DNA from: Symbiodinium natans
Taxonomy: Eukaryota > Sar > Dinophyceae > Suessiales > Symbiodiniaceae
Length of the DNA stretch: 64,000 nt
Assembly (NCBI GenBank): GCA_905221605.1
Contig: CAJNDS010002419.1
Span: 309,650 to 373,649, forward strand
Reading direction: 5' to 3'
Part shown: in pieces, positions 22,551 through 35,788 of the stretch
Layout: every line of letters begins with the position of its first letter
How positions within the stretch are numbered: the stretch's first letter is position 1
Notes under the pieces: generated by a model
What the model saw: only the letters and a program-made list of their open reading frames with translations
Told to the model about the DNA's origin: nothing
Database searches by the model: none
Program-made: the position numbers and the translations under genes

Positions 22551-25299
22551 CAAAAAACGGAGGAAAGCACTGGTGCAGCAATACCTGCAGCCTCCCAGCA
22601 GCATCGACGAGGAGCGCAAGCACTTCTTCGGACCAGCACCTCGGCCCTTTCTTGAACTTTGAATGTCTCCAGAGAATACACAACACATGTATTCAATACA
22701 ATATAATGCGTAGACAAAAATGTAAATATATAACGTGATAGTTATTGTTGACCATACATAGTATCTGAGAGAGAGAGCGAGGGGTCCTGTTGGATTTCGA
22801 GTGCTTTATATCCAGTTTGTGGAAGGTCAAGCACCATGGAGCCTGCCAGATGCCCAGTTTCAACATTGAAGCCGAAGTAAAGCGCCCAAGCTTCCATGGT
22901 TGAACCTGAAACACCAAGGTTTTGATCTGGTTGGCGAAGTCGTGCGCTTTGCAAACAGTTCCGACTTCAACAAGGATTGCCTAGGGGCTCAAGCGTCAAG
23001 GGCTTGAAACCCGGTGTGTAGCTTCTCCACGGCATGGAAGCCATAGTCCGAAATTTAGGGTACCTGTTTTGGGAATCCTTTTTACAGGGAAGTATACCAA
23101 ATTCGGGGTATACAGGTGTGGCCGGTATACCCCTATTTTGGGAAATACCCATGTAGCTCCAATTACCCATTGTTTGGTGCTTTGCAGGACGACAGGAAAT
23201 TAATCAAAGGCGGGATATGCGTCCCCTTGAGCCCAAAGTTCCAAGACCAGTGGCCTTCCAGACCTGGAGGAAGGGGACGTGAATACCCTCATAGGGTCAG
23301 CACAGGAACCAGGAAGAACGGCCACCTTTCAACGCCTGAGCCTCCTGCTACTGAGCTATCTGAGCCCCCCGGCCCCCCGGTCAACTCCCCCTCTCCATCC
23401 CACGCGGTACCCCTCCCCCCCAGCCCCAGCCCCGACATTTCCCCCTAGTCTGACTGTAGCGGAACGAGCAAAGCTGGTGGCTTTTGGTAGAGGCGCACCC
23501 ACCGGTTCGGGTCTAGGGTTTTTCCAGACTTGTTGCGGCCTCTGATCCTGAAAAGCCGAAGACCCCCCGACGTGTCGGTAGCCGGCTAGGCAAAAAATGC
23601 TATCCAGTTTACGTGTCCTACTTGGAGGTTGGAGGTCGAGCGGCCTATAACCCAAAAACCCACCACACACTCTGCTTGCAGGACCTCCTGGTGCGAAGCT
23701 GGTCCGAGCTCATGGCGCCGAACCGTGGTTGGCGCTGGAAGGCCCGAGCCCTTGGCAACCACTGCGTGGTCACTGCGCGGACATCTTTGTGCTTTGGGTT
23801 AAACATGCTGAAACCAAGCCCGCTGCCGTTGGAAGTTAGCGACCTCAACGTGCCGAAAACCAACATGGGAGCGTAACCGAGTCACAGAAATCAAGAGAGA
23901 AACCAAGGGCGGGGAAGGGATTACAGGATGCACAAACAAACAGTGAGACAATCTCGTGCGGGCGTGATTCTGAGCCCAAAACCATGAACCCTGACTCCTT
24001 AACCCTTCCTGCCTGGCTTCCGTTACACCTGCGTCTGGTTTCCACATTTTCGGGATTGTTTTGAGTTACATTTCCTTTGGTTTCTGTTCTGATTGTCGGC
24101 GCTCCCTTTTGGTTCCTTGAACCTGGTCGCTGAGCTCGTAACTATCGTCGTTTTTCCCGGATGCGTAGCGAGGGGTTGCCGCACCAAGGGTTGGGTGCCC
24201 GAGTGGTTGCAGGGTGTCATCACTGCATGTAAGTGTCAACCGTCACGGAGATCAAAGCAGTCGTGCCGGGATCGCGATCCTCGCATCGGAATTTAGGCAG
24301 GTTCGTGGCCGCCGTCGCTCTTATTAGGTTTGAGGTTCAGACTCTGGCGGGGGTTACTGTCGTGGTCGCTTGCCGCAAAAATGCCTGGCAGGTCGCCGTG
24401 AAGTACTTCGGGAAGGGCGTGCCAGAGCGGCCAGACTCGACAGCGACGCGGCTGGCCCTGCAAAAGCGAGGCGTGCCAGAAGGGGCATTGTTAGGCACTC
24501 AGACCTCAGCGGAGTGCTCTCCGTGCTAGCTTCCTGACGGGTGTGGCGCCTGCAACCTGTAACTGTCTGAAACCCAGGTCGCAGCTAGTGCAGGAGCATG
24601 AGAAGACGATGCTCTTGAAAAGCGCCGACTCAGCAGCCCGCATGGCGATATCTCGGGGCAGCGCGGGTGTCCTGCATGCAAGAAGTGAATGTGTTGCGAT
24701 GTGATGCTCACGTACAAACGCATCAGGAGGCAGCGAATACTTCCCCACTGACTTGCATTGCCGGCGGGCCAGTCCGGATCGACGATCTGCAAGCTTCCTA
24801 GCACGCAGGAGCTGAGCGTATTTGGCTCAGAGACGTGAGTGTGAGTGTGCATTCTGAATCGTTGACACAGGACCCGGCGTGTGGCTGCTTGAGCAGGGCC
24901 AGCTACGAGCAAAAAAGGATCACCGTTAGCTGCCAGGAGACTAGCTGAGCAGCATGGAGTGAGATGGTTGTCACACTTTCCTGACTTAGTGATTCAGCTA
25001 ACGAGTAGCAGCACATGGCACATGCCTCAGCATGAGCAAAGCTGACCCTATCGGCATCGGTTGAGGCCTTTCTAGACCCAGAAATGGGTAGCGGCCTGCC
25101 CTCAGTGGAGATTGTTGAAGCAACACTTGCGGTAGTTGCGTCAAAGAGTCATTTGCAAGGTACAGACATGGAAGTCGATCACGCATGCGAGCCACGCTGT
25201 CGGATGCATAGTCGGTTCATGTCGATTCGAACCTCAGCCGCTCTTCATGATGGGCGCTGAAGTAACTACGAAGCCATTCTGGATGATTGCACGTGCGCG

Positions 25300-25773
25300 A
25301 TGAGCTTCGCTGATGCTGGCCGATCTCGCCGGCTCACCTTACTGCTTGCAGAGTTTGGACTTCCAAACGACGCAGACGCAAGTGCCTTGCAAGTCAGGTA
25401 CCGCACCCTGGCAAAACAGAGGCATCCCGATATGGTGGCAACCGATCGCCGCGCGCGAGCGACCGCAGACTTCGCGAAGATGCACAGCCGATATCAGGAG
25501 GCGCTTGCGCTCTTGGAGAAGCCCAGCCGGTTATCTTCTGCTGACAGCGACCACATCATCCGAACCCACAATGGGTTGTTCTACCACGACCCATATAAAT
25601 GGGCTCCTTCAAAACCAGGTGGGCCCAAGTTGAAGCATGAAATGCATCAAGTCCCGGCGAGCTGGATGACCAAGATGAAAGGGGTAGCTGTGGTCGGCAG
25701 CTCGATGGCGCTGGCTCTCTATGTCTTTGACAGAACTGCACGCAAGCGGAGCTTGTCCTTCTGGAACACGTAG
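25300..25773 (+). CDS. Small J-domain (DnaJ-like) membrane protein
   Basis: Single-exon frame of 157 residues with ATG at 25300. Residues 11-70 form a J domain: helix II region LQVRYRTLAKQR, the invariant HPD at 42-44 and helix III-like FAKMHSRYQEAL. J domains stimulate Hsp70 ATPase through HPD. Residues about 127-143 (GVAVVGSSMALALYVF) are a probable membrane segment followed by a basic tail (RTARKR), suggesting a tail-anchored co-chaperone. There is no classical signal peptide, so a mitochondrial or other organelle membrane is possible. The lack of introns among intron-rich neighbours may reflect retroposition; no spliced-leader relic was seen upstream. Confidence 0.8.
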   Translation: MSFADAGRSRRLTLLLAEFGLPNDADASALQVRYRTLAKQRHPDMVATDRRARATADFAKMHSRYQEALALLEKPSRLSSADSDHIIRTHNGLFYHDPYKWAPSKPGGPKLKHEMHQVPASWMTKMKGVAVVGSSMALALYVFDRTARKRSLSFWNT

Positions 25774-26654
25774 CAGGACGTAACCCTTTCCAGTCCGATC
25801 TTGCTGAACCGAAGTGCGACTTCGCCGTGACCATGAGAAGATGAAGGGGGCATCTCCGGCGTAGTGTAAGATTCGGATGATTCGGAGAATGTGCAGTACC
25901 CTGACTGTGTTGGGTGTGGATGGCACGCCGGGCCATGCCATCAGAACCGCGTAGGCGGGAAAAACTGCGCCGATGATTTTTTAGCGTTATAGATCTCAGC
26001 GAGCGGCAAGCACAGCTACCAGAGCATCTCGAGCGCACGGACAGTGAGCCATTCCACCCACTCTGGAGACAGCTCAGTATCACATGGCCAGGTTCGACTT
26101 TGCAGCGTGAGCTCCTGTATATCCAGCAAGAGCCCTAGATTCCCTAAGGGGTCCATGCAATGTTGCATCTTCAGCTGGGTTTGCTGCCATGATTGACTTC
26201 ATGTGCGAGCAGCCTTCATGAGCACGCTGGCAAGGATGGAGTTCTGTGATGGCACAACTCTGCGCGAGGCATCGGGGTCATCAGCAGAGCAGTCATACTG
26301 ATACTGGCCTGTTTGTGTGAACGTGGTCACGCAGAGGCCATTGGCAGTGGGGTGCTGCAGAAGGACGAGGCATTGATTTGGAAGCTGCTACCTGCCTGCA
26401 GCGCTTCTTCCAGTACCCTTGCTTCGGGCTTTGTGGTTTTGTGGCTTTTTGTGAAAACTTGCGCTCGGCGATGTGGAGCCGAGGTTTCGTCAAGTGCTAG
26501 ATGCCGAACCCTCAGCTGCTTCTCACATACTTCCTGTTGATCTTGCATTGTGCTTGTGCGCTCCGGCCGTTCGATACCTTTCCTTAGCTGCCAGGCGTTG
26601 GCATATATGCATTCGAGAGGCCAGGGCAACGCAGTGGTAACACCGGATCTACAG
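25774..26654. other. No recognisable gene
   Basis: Only the 3' flank of the J-domain gene was seen. The open frames here carry no family motif. Confidence 0.4.
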
Positions 26655-26696
26655 AGATTTGCAAATCCGAGGCCTCATCCACCGCGACGTCAAGCC
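26655..26696 (+). CDS. Protein kinase catalytic-loop exon fragment (HRDVKP)
   Basis: After an ACAG acceptor the frame reads DLQIRGLIHRDVKP, the kinase subdomain VIb with catalytic Asp. A possible GC donor (CC|gcgtgg at 26697) leaves phase 2. This is exactly the phase needed by the exon at 39110, which begins G CCG AAC ATC (P-N-I-F-L). No other part of a kinase adjoins it. It is either one exon of a gene with very long introns or a dispersed exon copy. Confidence 0.5.
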
Positions 26697-27198
26697 GCGT
26701 GGGCCCTACTTAGGTTGTAGAGATCAGCAGACCAAAGACCAATCTGAAATCTTCCTTTGAGGCCACAGTATGCTCCGCAAGACCCCGCAGGGGTCGAAGT
26801 AAATCTGGGCTTTTTGAGTTTTCTATTTCGAAAAGTTGAAACATTACCATTAGAGAACTCATATGATGTCGCAAAGGGCCCAAGACCCCAAAAGCGGCGT
26901 GAATTGCTTCACCGGCTCAAGGATGACTCGACTGCCGCCGCATGAGGCCTAATGCACGCAGTGCAAGAATCTGCGCGAACACGGTTACCAATGGCAGCCT
27001 ATCAGGAAGGACAAGACAAGCCCTGACTAGACAAGACACAACGCCACGCGCCTGCAAGCTGGAGCGGCTTCATGGGAAGAAATCTATGCACGCGGCCGGT
27101 GGCAGGCAAGTCATATCTCCACACGTAAAGGTCAATCGATAGGGTGGTCGCAACGTGTGTGCATCGCAAGCATTACTTGAGGTAGCACATTTGACATG

Positions 27199-27306
27199 AG
27201 AATTTCCGAAAATAAGGACACTAATATAGACCCCAAACAGTAAGATTAGTAAGATTCCCTTATAAGAAGGATCCCCAATAAGGTAACCCCTAATTTCGGA
27301 ACCCCC
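27199..27306 (+). mobile_element. MITE-like element with ACATG target duplication
   Basis: A 108-bp non-coding element with imperfect terminal inverted repeats (agaatttccgaaaat on the left; taatttcggaaccccc on the right). It is flanked by the direct repeat ACATG at 27194-27198 and 27307-27311. Its interior (attcccttataagaagga, ccccaa) is shared with elements at 44545 and 49421. Confidence 0.6.
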
Positions 27307-28530
27307 ACATGCCAGTGGCCGCTGAACCTGGCATTCTGTTGGATCTGTGCCAGGAGGAGAGGATTGGCACTTCTGGCACTGCTGTTCCAGGCCCTGAGTG
27401 GGGGTTACGTAGTTCATTCGACCAAACTCAGTTCAATCCCGGTGCCTGCTTCTGACTGCAAGGGAATCTCGGCATGCTGTGGATGTCTGTGCGTGAGAGA
27501 GTGAGAGCATCCTCCCTTTGCCTTTATGATTGTTGTGTTTTGCGGGTTTTTGTGGTTGTTGTGGCTGCTGCCCTTTCGCGTACATCCTGAGTTTCTGCAA
27601 AGCAACGTGCCTGTCGGTGTCCGGGGTGATCCTGAGCACTTGGGTATAAGGGGTGAAAATGCGGGGGGTTAAGCGGGGGTTTAAGCGGGGGTTAAAGGGC
27701 GTATTGCATGCCCTGAATGCAGTTCGCCATCTTGTTCGTCCTGGGCTGGTCGCAGCAACAGGGCGGCAATTCAGCGTGCCAGGGGTGTTTCAAGGGGTTG
27801 CGCATCACACTCAGCTTGCTTTCATCATGGCGTTTGTTCAGAGTTACCTTGCCTCAAGCCATGAGCCACCCTTTGCTTCTTGCAAGGCATCCCTGGACGC
27901 ATGCAACAAGACACAAGAATCACAACAACCTGTCGCGCAGTGAAGATTGCAATGCCTGAGGTGGGGTTCTTATGGAACACTCCTGCCGCGACGATGGGTG
28001 AGCGCCAACTGGCTTCTCGGCAGCGGTGTTCCCAAAGGAAATTTCGTGTTGATGCGTACGGAAGACGGATATGAACGAATATGCCTTCAGTTCAGGCCGT
28101 ATACGGTGGCGGCCACCTTCTTCAGCGCGCAGCAGCTCGGAATAACTCTATTCTGACTGGAGGAGGCCAGCGGGCCAAGAATAATCTACAGAACACAACT
28201 GCAAGCTCGTCATGGGACAATGTACAAGATGATGTTTTTTTTCCAATGGGTTCACATTGTCGCGCTGCAAACCGTTCTCTGCCAGCTGAGGCTGATCATT
28301 TGCAGCCTCCTCATCCTTGCAGCCCTGCCGATGACCCGCTCAATTCCAGCAGGTCCGAGCCTCTCCACTGAGAGACACACTACGACACGCTTTGGCATAG
28401 AATGTGCGTGCCACGCTCGCACGGATAGGTTCAAGCCAGCCTTGCCTGAAGTCTGAGGCTCTGGCGAGGCAGAGCATCTCCGAAGAATGCGGCAGGCTCC
28501 GGTTCTGCTGCAGATGACCAGGTGGTGGGG

Positions 28531-28577
28531 GGTTTAGGGTGTGGGGTTTAGGGTTTAGGGTTTATAGGGTTTAGGGG
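28531..28577 (+). repeat. Telomere-like (TTTAGGG)n array
   Basis: Degenerate TTTAGGG units (GGTTTAGGGTGTGGGG, then GGTTTAGGGTTTATAGGG). Confidence 0.75.
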
Positions 28578-28733
28578 GGTGTGACCAGCTCCCCGAGTCA
28601 AAAAAAGGGGTATGACCAGGTGTGGTTTGCGTGCTTGGTGCGTCTGCTGGGAAGGTTGCCTCGATCATGCTGTTCGTGAGCTTGGTTTGCAGCGGCCACG
28701 GGGCTTTGCTCAGTTAAGCACAACCCTTTTGTT

Positions 28734-28760
28734 TAAACCCTAAACCCTAAACCCCAAACC
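28734..28760 (-). repeat. Telomere-like (CCCTAAA)n array
   Basis: Three to four CCCTAAA units, facing the array at 28531. Confidence 0.75.
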
Positions 28761-30109
28761 CAAATCCCTGGTCCTGGAGTGACGTCAAGCATCTGAGCTT
28801 TCTCCGTGCTTGACGTGAGTCATCATGATCTTATGTACATGTAGATGCTGCATCTATGTGGCCACACCAAAAGGTACTTGAAATTTGGCACAGTAAGTAC
28901 GAGCACACGCCAACTCAGATATTCTGACCCTCACCCCTAAACCCTTTTGGGGTTTAGGAGGCCTGGATGCAAAAGGGTTTAGGGTTTACGCTTGCGACAC
29001 GGGTGGGAAAGAACCCTGAACCCTACGTAAACCCCAGCGATCCCAGGTTATTACCTCAACCTTGCTCTTGCGGATGAAGATCAAAAGCTCATCAGCGAGA
29101 ACAACTGGTGGACAGGTGCACATGGCAGTGGGAGAGAGCACTATTGAGGGAGTACCCTAGCAGACGGCTCCCGAAACCCTGAGCCCGACACCCTAAACCC
29201 GACACCCAAAACCCGAAACCCGAACCCTAAACCCCAAATCAACTTTGGGATGCCGCCCTGTAGTTCCAATACTGCTGGGGGATGGTCCCGATGATGTGCT
29301 GGTTCACAGTGCAGTCGCGCTCAGTTGCTCAGACTCACAGAGAGCGCCGAGCAAAGCCTAAACTCTGCCCATCCGAGGTGAGGAGGAGGTCCGTCTCAAG
29401 GGCCGCTACTGGCCACTTTCGCCGCACTATGTTTCAAAGGTTCAAGGTGTTCAAAACCAGCCAGTGAAAGGTAGGCTTTTCAGGTTGTGAGGAGAGTGCC
29501 TGGTAGAAGAGCGCCGCGGGACAGTCTGGGAATTGCAACGCATTTTCGCAATCTCACCTTCGCCCAGGCTTTGGGCGCTACTTGACTCTTGGCTGAATTC
29601 GACGCCATCTAATGAACCTAATGTTGCCTGATGTTGTTTTGACTGCCTTTTCGAGCTGAGGCCCCTTTGCAATGGATCTGCTATGCCCGCCTGTACACTA
29701 GAGCAACTGCACCTGAGCGACTTGGGAAGCAGCGTCATACACGCCTGAGGCAGAGCTAACAAGTCACACACATCTTGGAATTTGCGTCCGTCCTCTGTGC
29801 CGTTGGGCACTATACCAGATGCATGATGTGGCCGAGGATTCTCTCAGTCGTTTTCACCACATCCTCGGCTCCTTGCTTGCGATTTTCCCATATTTTGATG
29901 CTTTTCGCTAGTATTTCGAGACCCGCGTTGCGCAACTGAGATGATACTTCTGGGGCTCGGGTCAGCAACTGAACGCTCCCGCTCCGGCAGCCGTGGCCAG
30001 GCGGTGGCTTTGGGCGCACCTTATCTTGCTGACGTATAATGTGGCTTATACTTCTTTCTTGTTAATACCAGATGCAAGGCACTCGACAAAAACAAGAACA
30101 TAGATGTAT

Positions 30110-30370
<261 letters not shown>

Positions 30371-31286
30371 ACGACATTTGAACGTGTAGAATGTCGACTC
30401 TGCTGGGCCAGCCCAACGTCTGCACATGGGCTTTCCAGCTTGGTGCAGGGGAAGCTGTACTTCGTGGGATCATTTTCCTGCTTCCTGTTGATGTTCCGCC
30501 AGGCATGCCCATGGTTGCATGACGCACAGAAAGACGGGTCGATTCTGCTTGATTGAAGGGTTTGAAGTGCAGGTCTCGTGGCTGCCGTGCCTTGGACTGT
30601 TACTAATTTGTCCGCTGCCTCTGTTTTTTCCCGAACAAAATGCAAGCAGCTAGCGCAGCATCGCTGAGTGCGGTCATGCAGGCTTACGGGCAGGTTGCAG
30701 GCAAGAGGGCTCGCCAAGAATGGTCGCACGGGGGCTTGCACACCAGGTGTGCCTGTTTGTGTTGTCTGCTGCTTGTTTTGGTGCGGTTTTGCGGGTTCAC
30801 CCGGAACTGGTGGCCCTGCGACACTGACTCTCAATCGGTCGCGTGAACCAGTGCTTTTCTATCCGCCAGTGCTCGGCGTCCAGCATGGCCGGGCAATCAT
30901 AAGACTCAGACACCGCGAACCATCATGCTGTCAGCAACCCTCCTGCCCCTAAACCATGGCCAGAGCCCCAAAAGGACCTGACACAGCCGGACACAAACAA
31001 AAGGTGCAATGGCCACATCATAAACGCGGCATACAGTAGGAACGTTGTTTCCGACATTGCCTGGAACCCCGTTCTGAGACACATGTCGTGCATGTGTTCT
31101 TATGAACTCATTTGAGGGCCAACAGAGTTCGGATGCAGCACGCATAATGAGGTTGGAGCCAGGATGCGCGCCGCTGGCTCGAAAGTACCAAAGGTAGCCT
31201 GGCTGCTGGGTCTCGGTGGGAAAGGCAACGGCGAAGTCCTTCAAGATGCCCGTGTGTTGAGCTAGTGGCTCCGAAGTGCCACCGAG

Positions 31287-32186
31287 GTTTGCCGTATTCC
31301 TATGGGTGATGTATCCAGTGCCCCCCTTAGACGCTGCATTGTCCTGCATGGATGTCGATGAAGACCTGCGGCTGCGCTCCAAGCCATGCTTGCCAGGCCT
31401 TTCATTTGCTGCGCAGCTTTGGAATCATGACCTTGTGGCAAGAGCAGGCCGTTGGGCGTGAGAGGGCTCGAAGGGGTCGGCAAGAAACGCCGCAGGATCA
31501 GGCGTAAGTGAAGTGTGCGATGGTCACCTCGACTGACCTTTGGTTCTATTCGTTCGGCCCTTCGACAGGTCAGCCGAAGGCAGACTGGCGCACCCTAGGG
31601 CCCTAGGTCTCACAGGTCCGGTCCAGCTCAGCCCTACTCTTTATAGTTGCCTCGCGGACCACTCGCATGCCTTCCGCGATAGTGTCGACCAAGCCGTAGG
31701 AGGGGGTTGTGCAGACTACTTGTTAAGTGCAAAAGGGGTTGAGGTGATCAGTGTCGAACGTAAAATTAGGGCTCGGCAGTGCAGCTGACTCGTTGTCTTC
31801 GAGCCGCCCTGCCCAGGTTGTGTTTAAGTCTTCAAAGGGGTTGACTCAGAAAAGGAGGCAAGTCGAAATTCTCGCACTCAGACAAATCGACCGAGATCAA
31901 AGGATCCGTCCACACGACGGAGCAAGACTTCGGGCGCGCTATGGCGCGCTCGTGCGCGAGGGGTCCATGTGGCCCCTTAAGCTCAGCAGAAGAGTGCTCT
32001 TGAAAAGTACACCAACTCGTTTTACTTTATTATCATTCTTATTATTATTACTACTATTGTGTTCATCACGTGGTCTCCCTGCAGGTCCTGGGCTACACTG
32101 TCCTCGATGTGGTCGCCAAGGGCATCTCGTTGTTGCTGTGTTTCTGTGGGCCGATTTTCCAGTGGCTCAGACTGCAGCTGTTCTAG
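31287..32186 (+). CDS. Partial type-1 (microbial) rhodopsin: helix F and helix G exons
   Basis: Two + strand exons fit the end of a microbial rhodopsin. After AG|G at 31286/31287 the frame reads FAVFLWVMYPVP, matching helix F with its W-x-x-YP motif. After GCAG at 32084 it reads VLGYTVLDVVAKGISLLLCF, matching helix G (LDxxAK), where the lysine binds retinal. It continues to a TAG stop at 32184-32186. Type-1 rhodopsins act as light-driven ion pumps or sensors and are known from several dinoflagellates. Helices A-E and the F-G loop exon were not found, so ion specificity (helix C residues) cannot be read. It could be a degraded copy. Confidence 0.45.
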
Positions 32187-35100
32187 CACCTTGAGCTGGG
32201 TGCCCTGGTATGTTGGCGTGTTTTCGCACCTGAGGAAGTTCCTGAGTAGCTTGGGCAACCGACAGATTCAGAGTGCCTGGGTGCCCAGTTCCGGGGCACT
32301 ACTTGAGTTGAGCGAGTGCATGGCCGAAGCTGCGAGCTCCAGCTCGCCATGGGTACATGCGCACCCGTGCGCACCTTCTCCAAGGCCATGATTGACTGGA
32401 GAGTCTCCGTGGACGACCGTTGGCGGGTCATGAAGCCAACGACGGAAGCCGCACAGTCCGCAATACCTGGGCTGAGCATTGAACACCTTGCTGTCCTTTA
32501 ATATGTCTTGAGCAGCCAGCTAAGCCAAAGCTGGGGCAAATGCTGCAAGGCGCTCGGCGCGATGCAAAGGCACTGGTTTGGAGGAGAGGGATGCCCCCAA
32601 GGGTGAAGTAAGAGAGCTTAAGAACAGTTTGGGGGGGCTGTTGGGGTGGATATGATGTTGGGTGTTTTTCATATTGGAACCAATTGACCTGGGGGGGGCC
32701 GGGGGGGGGGGCCTTGTTGTGCTGATGCATAGCAGAAAAGCACGAACTACGGCCATCCATGGCTTTAGATTTGAGTGGCTCGAGTGAAGACAAATTCAGA
32801 CGTACAGGAGTCTTCTGATTCACCTCTACGGTTACACTCACGCACAGCACACACGGCCTCGTCAGGTCTCGGTAGGACGCTACCCTCACAAACTATCTTG
32901 CCGACAGTGCGGGACTATGTCGGGCGCTGAAGGCTTCCTACGCGCATGCGAACGCCAAACTAGGAGGTTGACAAGGAGAACGGCCAAAAGCCTTAACGTT
33001 TGCAGGGATAGCGGAATGAGAGCTGTATTTCACCGCCCCATTTGTGCAGTACTCGTGTCAATCCGGGGGCCAGTGCCTCAACGTCGCCTCGTGTCGGTTC
33101 GCCCTAGCGCCCCAGCGAGGAGACCTGGAAGGTGCCAGCTTTTTGGACCAAGTCGTGGCTACCGACTCGCTTCTCAGCGTAACTACCAAGGGTTGCTTTT
33201 GTTGGTGGAGGGTGCTCTGAGTGTTCTCTCAGTGCTCTCCTTAGAAAAGGTCCCGGGAGGCTTTGCGCACTGCAGCGAAGTCTGTCGATTCAGATCCGCA
33301 CTTCTCCAGTCAGAAGGCTGGAGTTTCCGATTTTTTGACGTGGCGCGAGCAGCTCATCTCGAAATCTTGCGCATGCGGTGCTAGTGGCATTGAGTTGCGC
33401 AGGTGCCGGCGATGCTTAGGCTCGTCTTTGGGGTCGAGAAGTGTTTCAGAAAATCCCTGAGCCAAGCTGTCTACGATCTAGGCGGGCGCATGACAAAATT
33501 GGTGATCTCAGCATATTTGGACATTCCAGGATGTCACACGGCGGACAAGCTCAAGCGCTAGTTTTTTTGTCGCGGAGCATGTGGGGGTCCAGGCAGCTAG
33601 CCAGAGCCCTGGATCATGTACACAGTAGCAAACCGGTGGCATGTGCTGCACATTCTTGTGACAACAGCAGGTCAAGCTTAGATCTGGCAAACTACCAGTA
33701 GACAGGAAACGTGTGGAAGACAGCTATTGACAATTGATGCTTTGCACCGCCCTGTGGACCAATGCAAAAAACCCCTAGAGCATTAACCATCGGTTGCTGC
33801 CACCAGAATTGCCGACCTTATGGTCACCGCCCGCTCCCTCCTTTCATACCAGTGCCCGGTGTGTAAGTATTGCAATAGCCATATGACAAATAAAACCCAC
33901 AAATTCTCAAAACAGGCAAGAACCTTGGCAAACAGCGTAAAGCCTGACACTTTGCGCAAGCTCACAAAACTCTGTAAAGCCCTGGAACAGGGGCAGTCTT
34001 TAACCTGGCGCGCGAGGGAAGGGGCGGCAAACCTGTTGCTGGTTAAATCTTGTTTCATGTCGTTCCTTCTTGCGCGATTTCCAGTTATCCCTTTCTGTTG
34101 GTAGTTTTTGTTCGTAGCGAGGTCGAGACCTGACCTTGTTCGTGTGCTCCTCATACCCTGTTGTCGCAACGATGGCATTGTGCATCACCGATCAGCTTGT
34201 GCCGACGCGTCCATCACAACGCCGCAGCGAATGAACTTGTCAGAAGACAATGTAAGATTTTCAGCTAGAAGGGGAGGATTCCCTGTTATCCTTGGTGGGT
34301 CCTTGCTCGGCGTGTTGAGCTGTGAGGTACAAGGAAATAGCACGAACAGTTGTTTAGCTGATTAAAGCACAGGCAAGTCGCTCAGGCCTGAAGCAGCGTG
34401 TGGCCGAAAGCAAGAAGTCCCAACGTTGGTGAACAGATCTCTACAATGAACTAGGATGCGGACAGACGACAGTCCGACCTCGAAGTCTTACACCTAGCAC
34501 CAACCAAAAGCCCTCACGCCGCCCACACCCCCCAAACCCAAAGAAGTCCCAGCTTGAACAGCAACAAAGAGTCGCGCGAGCATGATTCGAACCCACAGAA
34601 GTGGGCTAAACTCCATCACGCGTGCTAACAGTGGAGGGCGGTCGCTTCTCAGAACTTCGAGACGAATGTGAGTTGAGCATCCAAAGCAGTTGGTGCCATA
34701 AAGAACCCAACCACTCGTCCGGAACCCCCTCAGAAAACTACTCCATTTCGGGGCGGTTCGGACTGGCACCCCTCAAACTTCCACTACACTTCAAACTTCA
34801 GACAACAGGAATAATGCAGGCAAGCTCATGGATCATTTTGGCGTTTCAGAGACAAGTTTTGGAATCTGTTGACAAATTCTCTCGCGCTTTCAAGATCAGG
34901 CATCAGGAGCAGGCGGGGCGCACTCTGTGTGAGCTTTATTCAATCGCACGTACGCTTTGCAGGCATATCGTTGGTCGGGGGAGCAAAATTCAGTAGCACC
35001 CACATTCGTGACCTCGGGAGCAGATGTTCTTTCTCTTAGATGTCCGGAAGGTTTTCCCACCTCGAAAACATCGGCACACGATCTTCAACAGTTGCCATTC

Positions 35101-35788
35101 TGGGGCCATTCTTGATATTGTAGGTCCACCGGTCGCTACGTCATCTTCTAGATTCTAGATCCTGCTTGATAGGGGTGCAACCCTCAAGACTGCGTAAGTT
35201 TGTTGAGGCTCGGGCCACTCGGGTGGTTGGTGGATGTTAAGACAGGGATGTCCCATGGATCCCAAGCTCCATTCGTGACCCCTCTCGATGCAGCATGTCT
35301 CGTGCAGTGTCCTTTCAAGTGCCGAGGACGTGTCCCTCCTGCAAGGCATGGAGTCCGAGCCCGTGCTACAGGCACAGGGGAGTACATGCTTTGGCTTTGG
35401 AACAGAAGTGTCCGCAAGGGGCCCCGATTTCAGTTCTGCACTAATACGGCTTGGCGAAGTGGGTCATGGTTTTTCCCACCAACGGTAGGTCTTGAGGTGA
35501 GGTACGCAGTGCGACGCTGCATGATGCTGCATGTAAATGGGGTCTGGAGGGTGGGAAGAAGCTTTACAGGTCTGAGGTCTGGGTGGGTAGGCCGAATGTT
35601 GAGAGCAGGGGGGAGACTCCCCTAGTGGGTGTGGACTTGGTGCTCCCTTGATGACACCATTGCTAAACATGGGCGGCCCGGTTTGGTGGTGGATAGTTCA
35701 CCTTGTGTTTGTGTCAGCCCAAGCTCCAAGTATCCGTAAACTACAGCGCCATAGGTTTTCGAGTTGACTTATGAACGCTCCGTTGCCC
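32187..35788. other. No confident gene
   Basis: Several open frames of 60-155 codons were examined (for example 32917-33384 and 33820-34104 on +). None shows a recognised domain. A G-rich tract lies at 32691-32710. A T-arm-like sequence on the - strand near 34573-34590 does not fold into a tRNA. Confidence 0.4.

Larger units (their letters stand above)
22085..25299. other. Repeat-bearing spacer between M16 and J-protein genes
   Basis: It contains telomere-like arrays (22252-22500), a copy of the GGGTGGCAAAAAAA motif, and a stretch at about 23040-23170 of palindromic GGGGTATACC-type text related to one at 20500-20590. One stretch at about 24340-24480 reads KNAWQVAVKYFGKGVPERP and could be an isolated exon, but no family is recognised. 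Confidence 0.4.

Noticed and set aside
29451-30019. Two adjoining - strand frames (one ending AEDVVKTTERILGHIM)
   Set aside because: Helical and plausible, but no family, start or splice signals; left out for lack of support.
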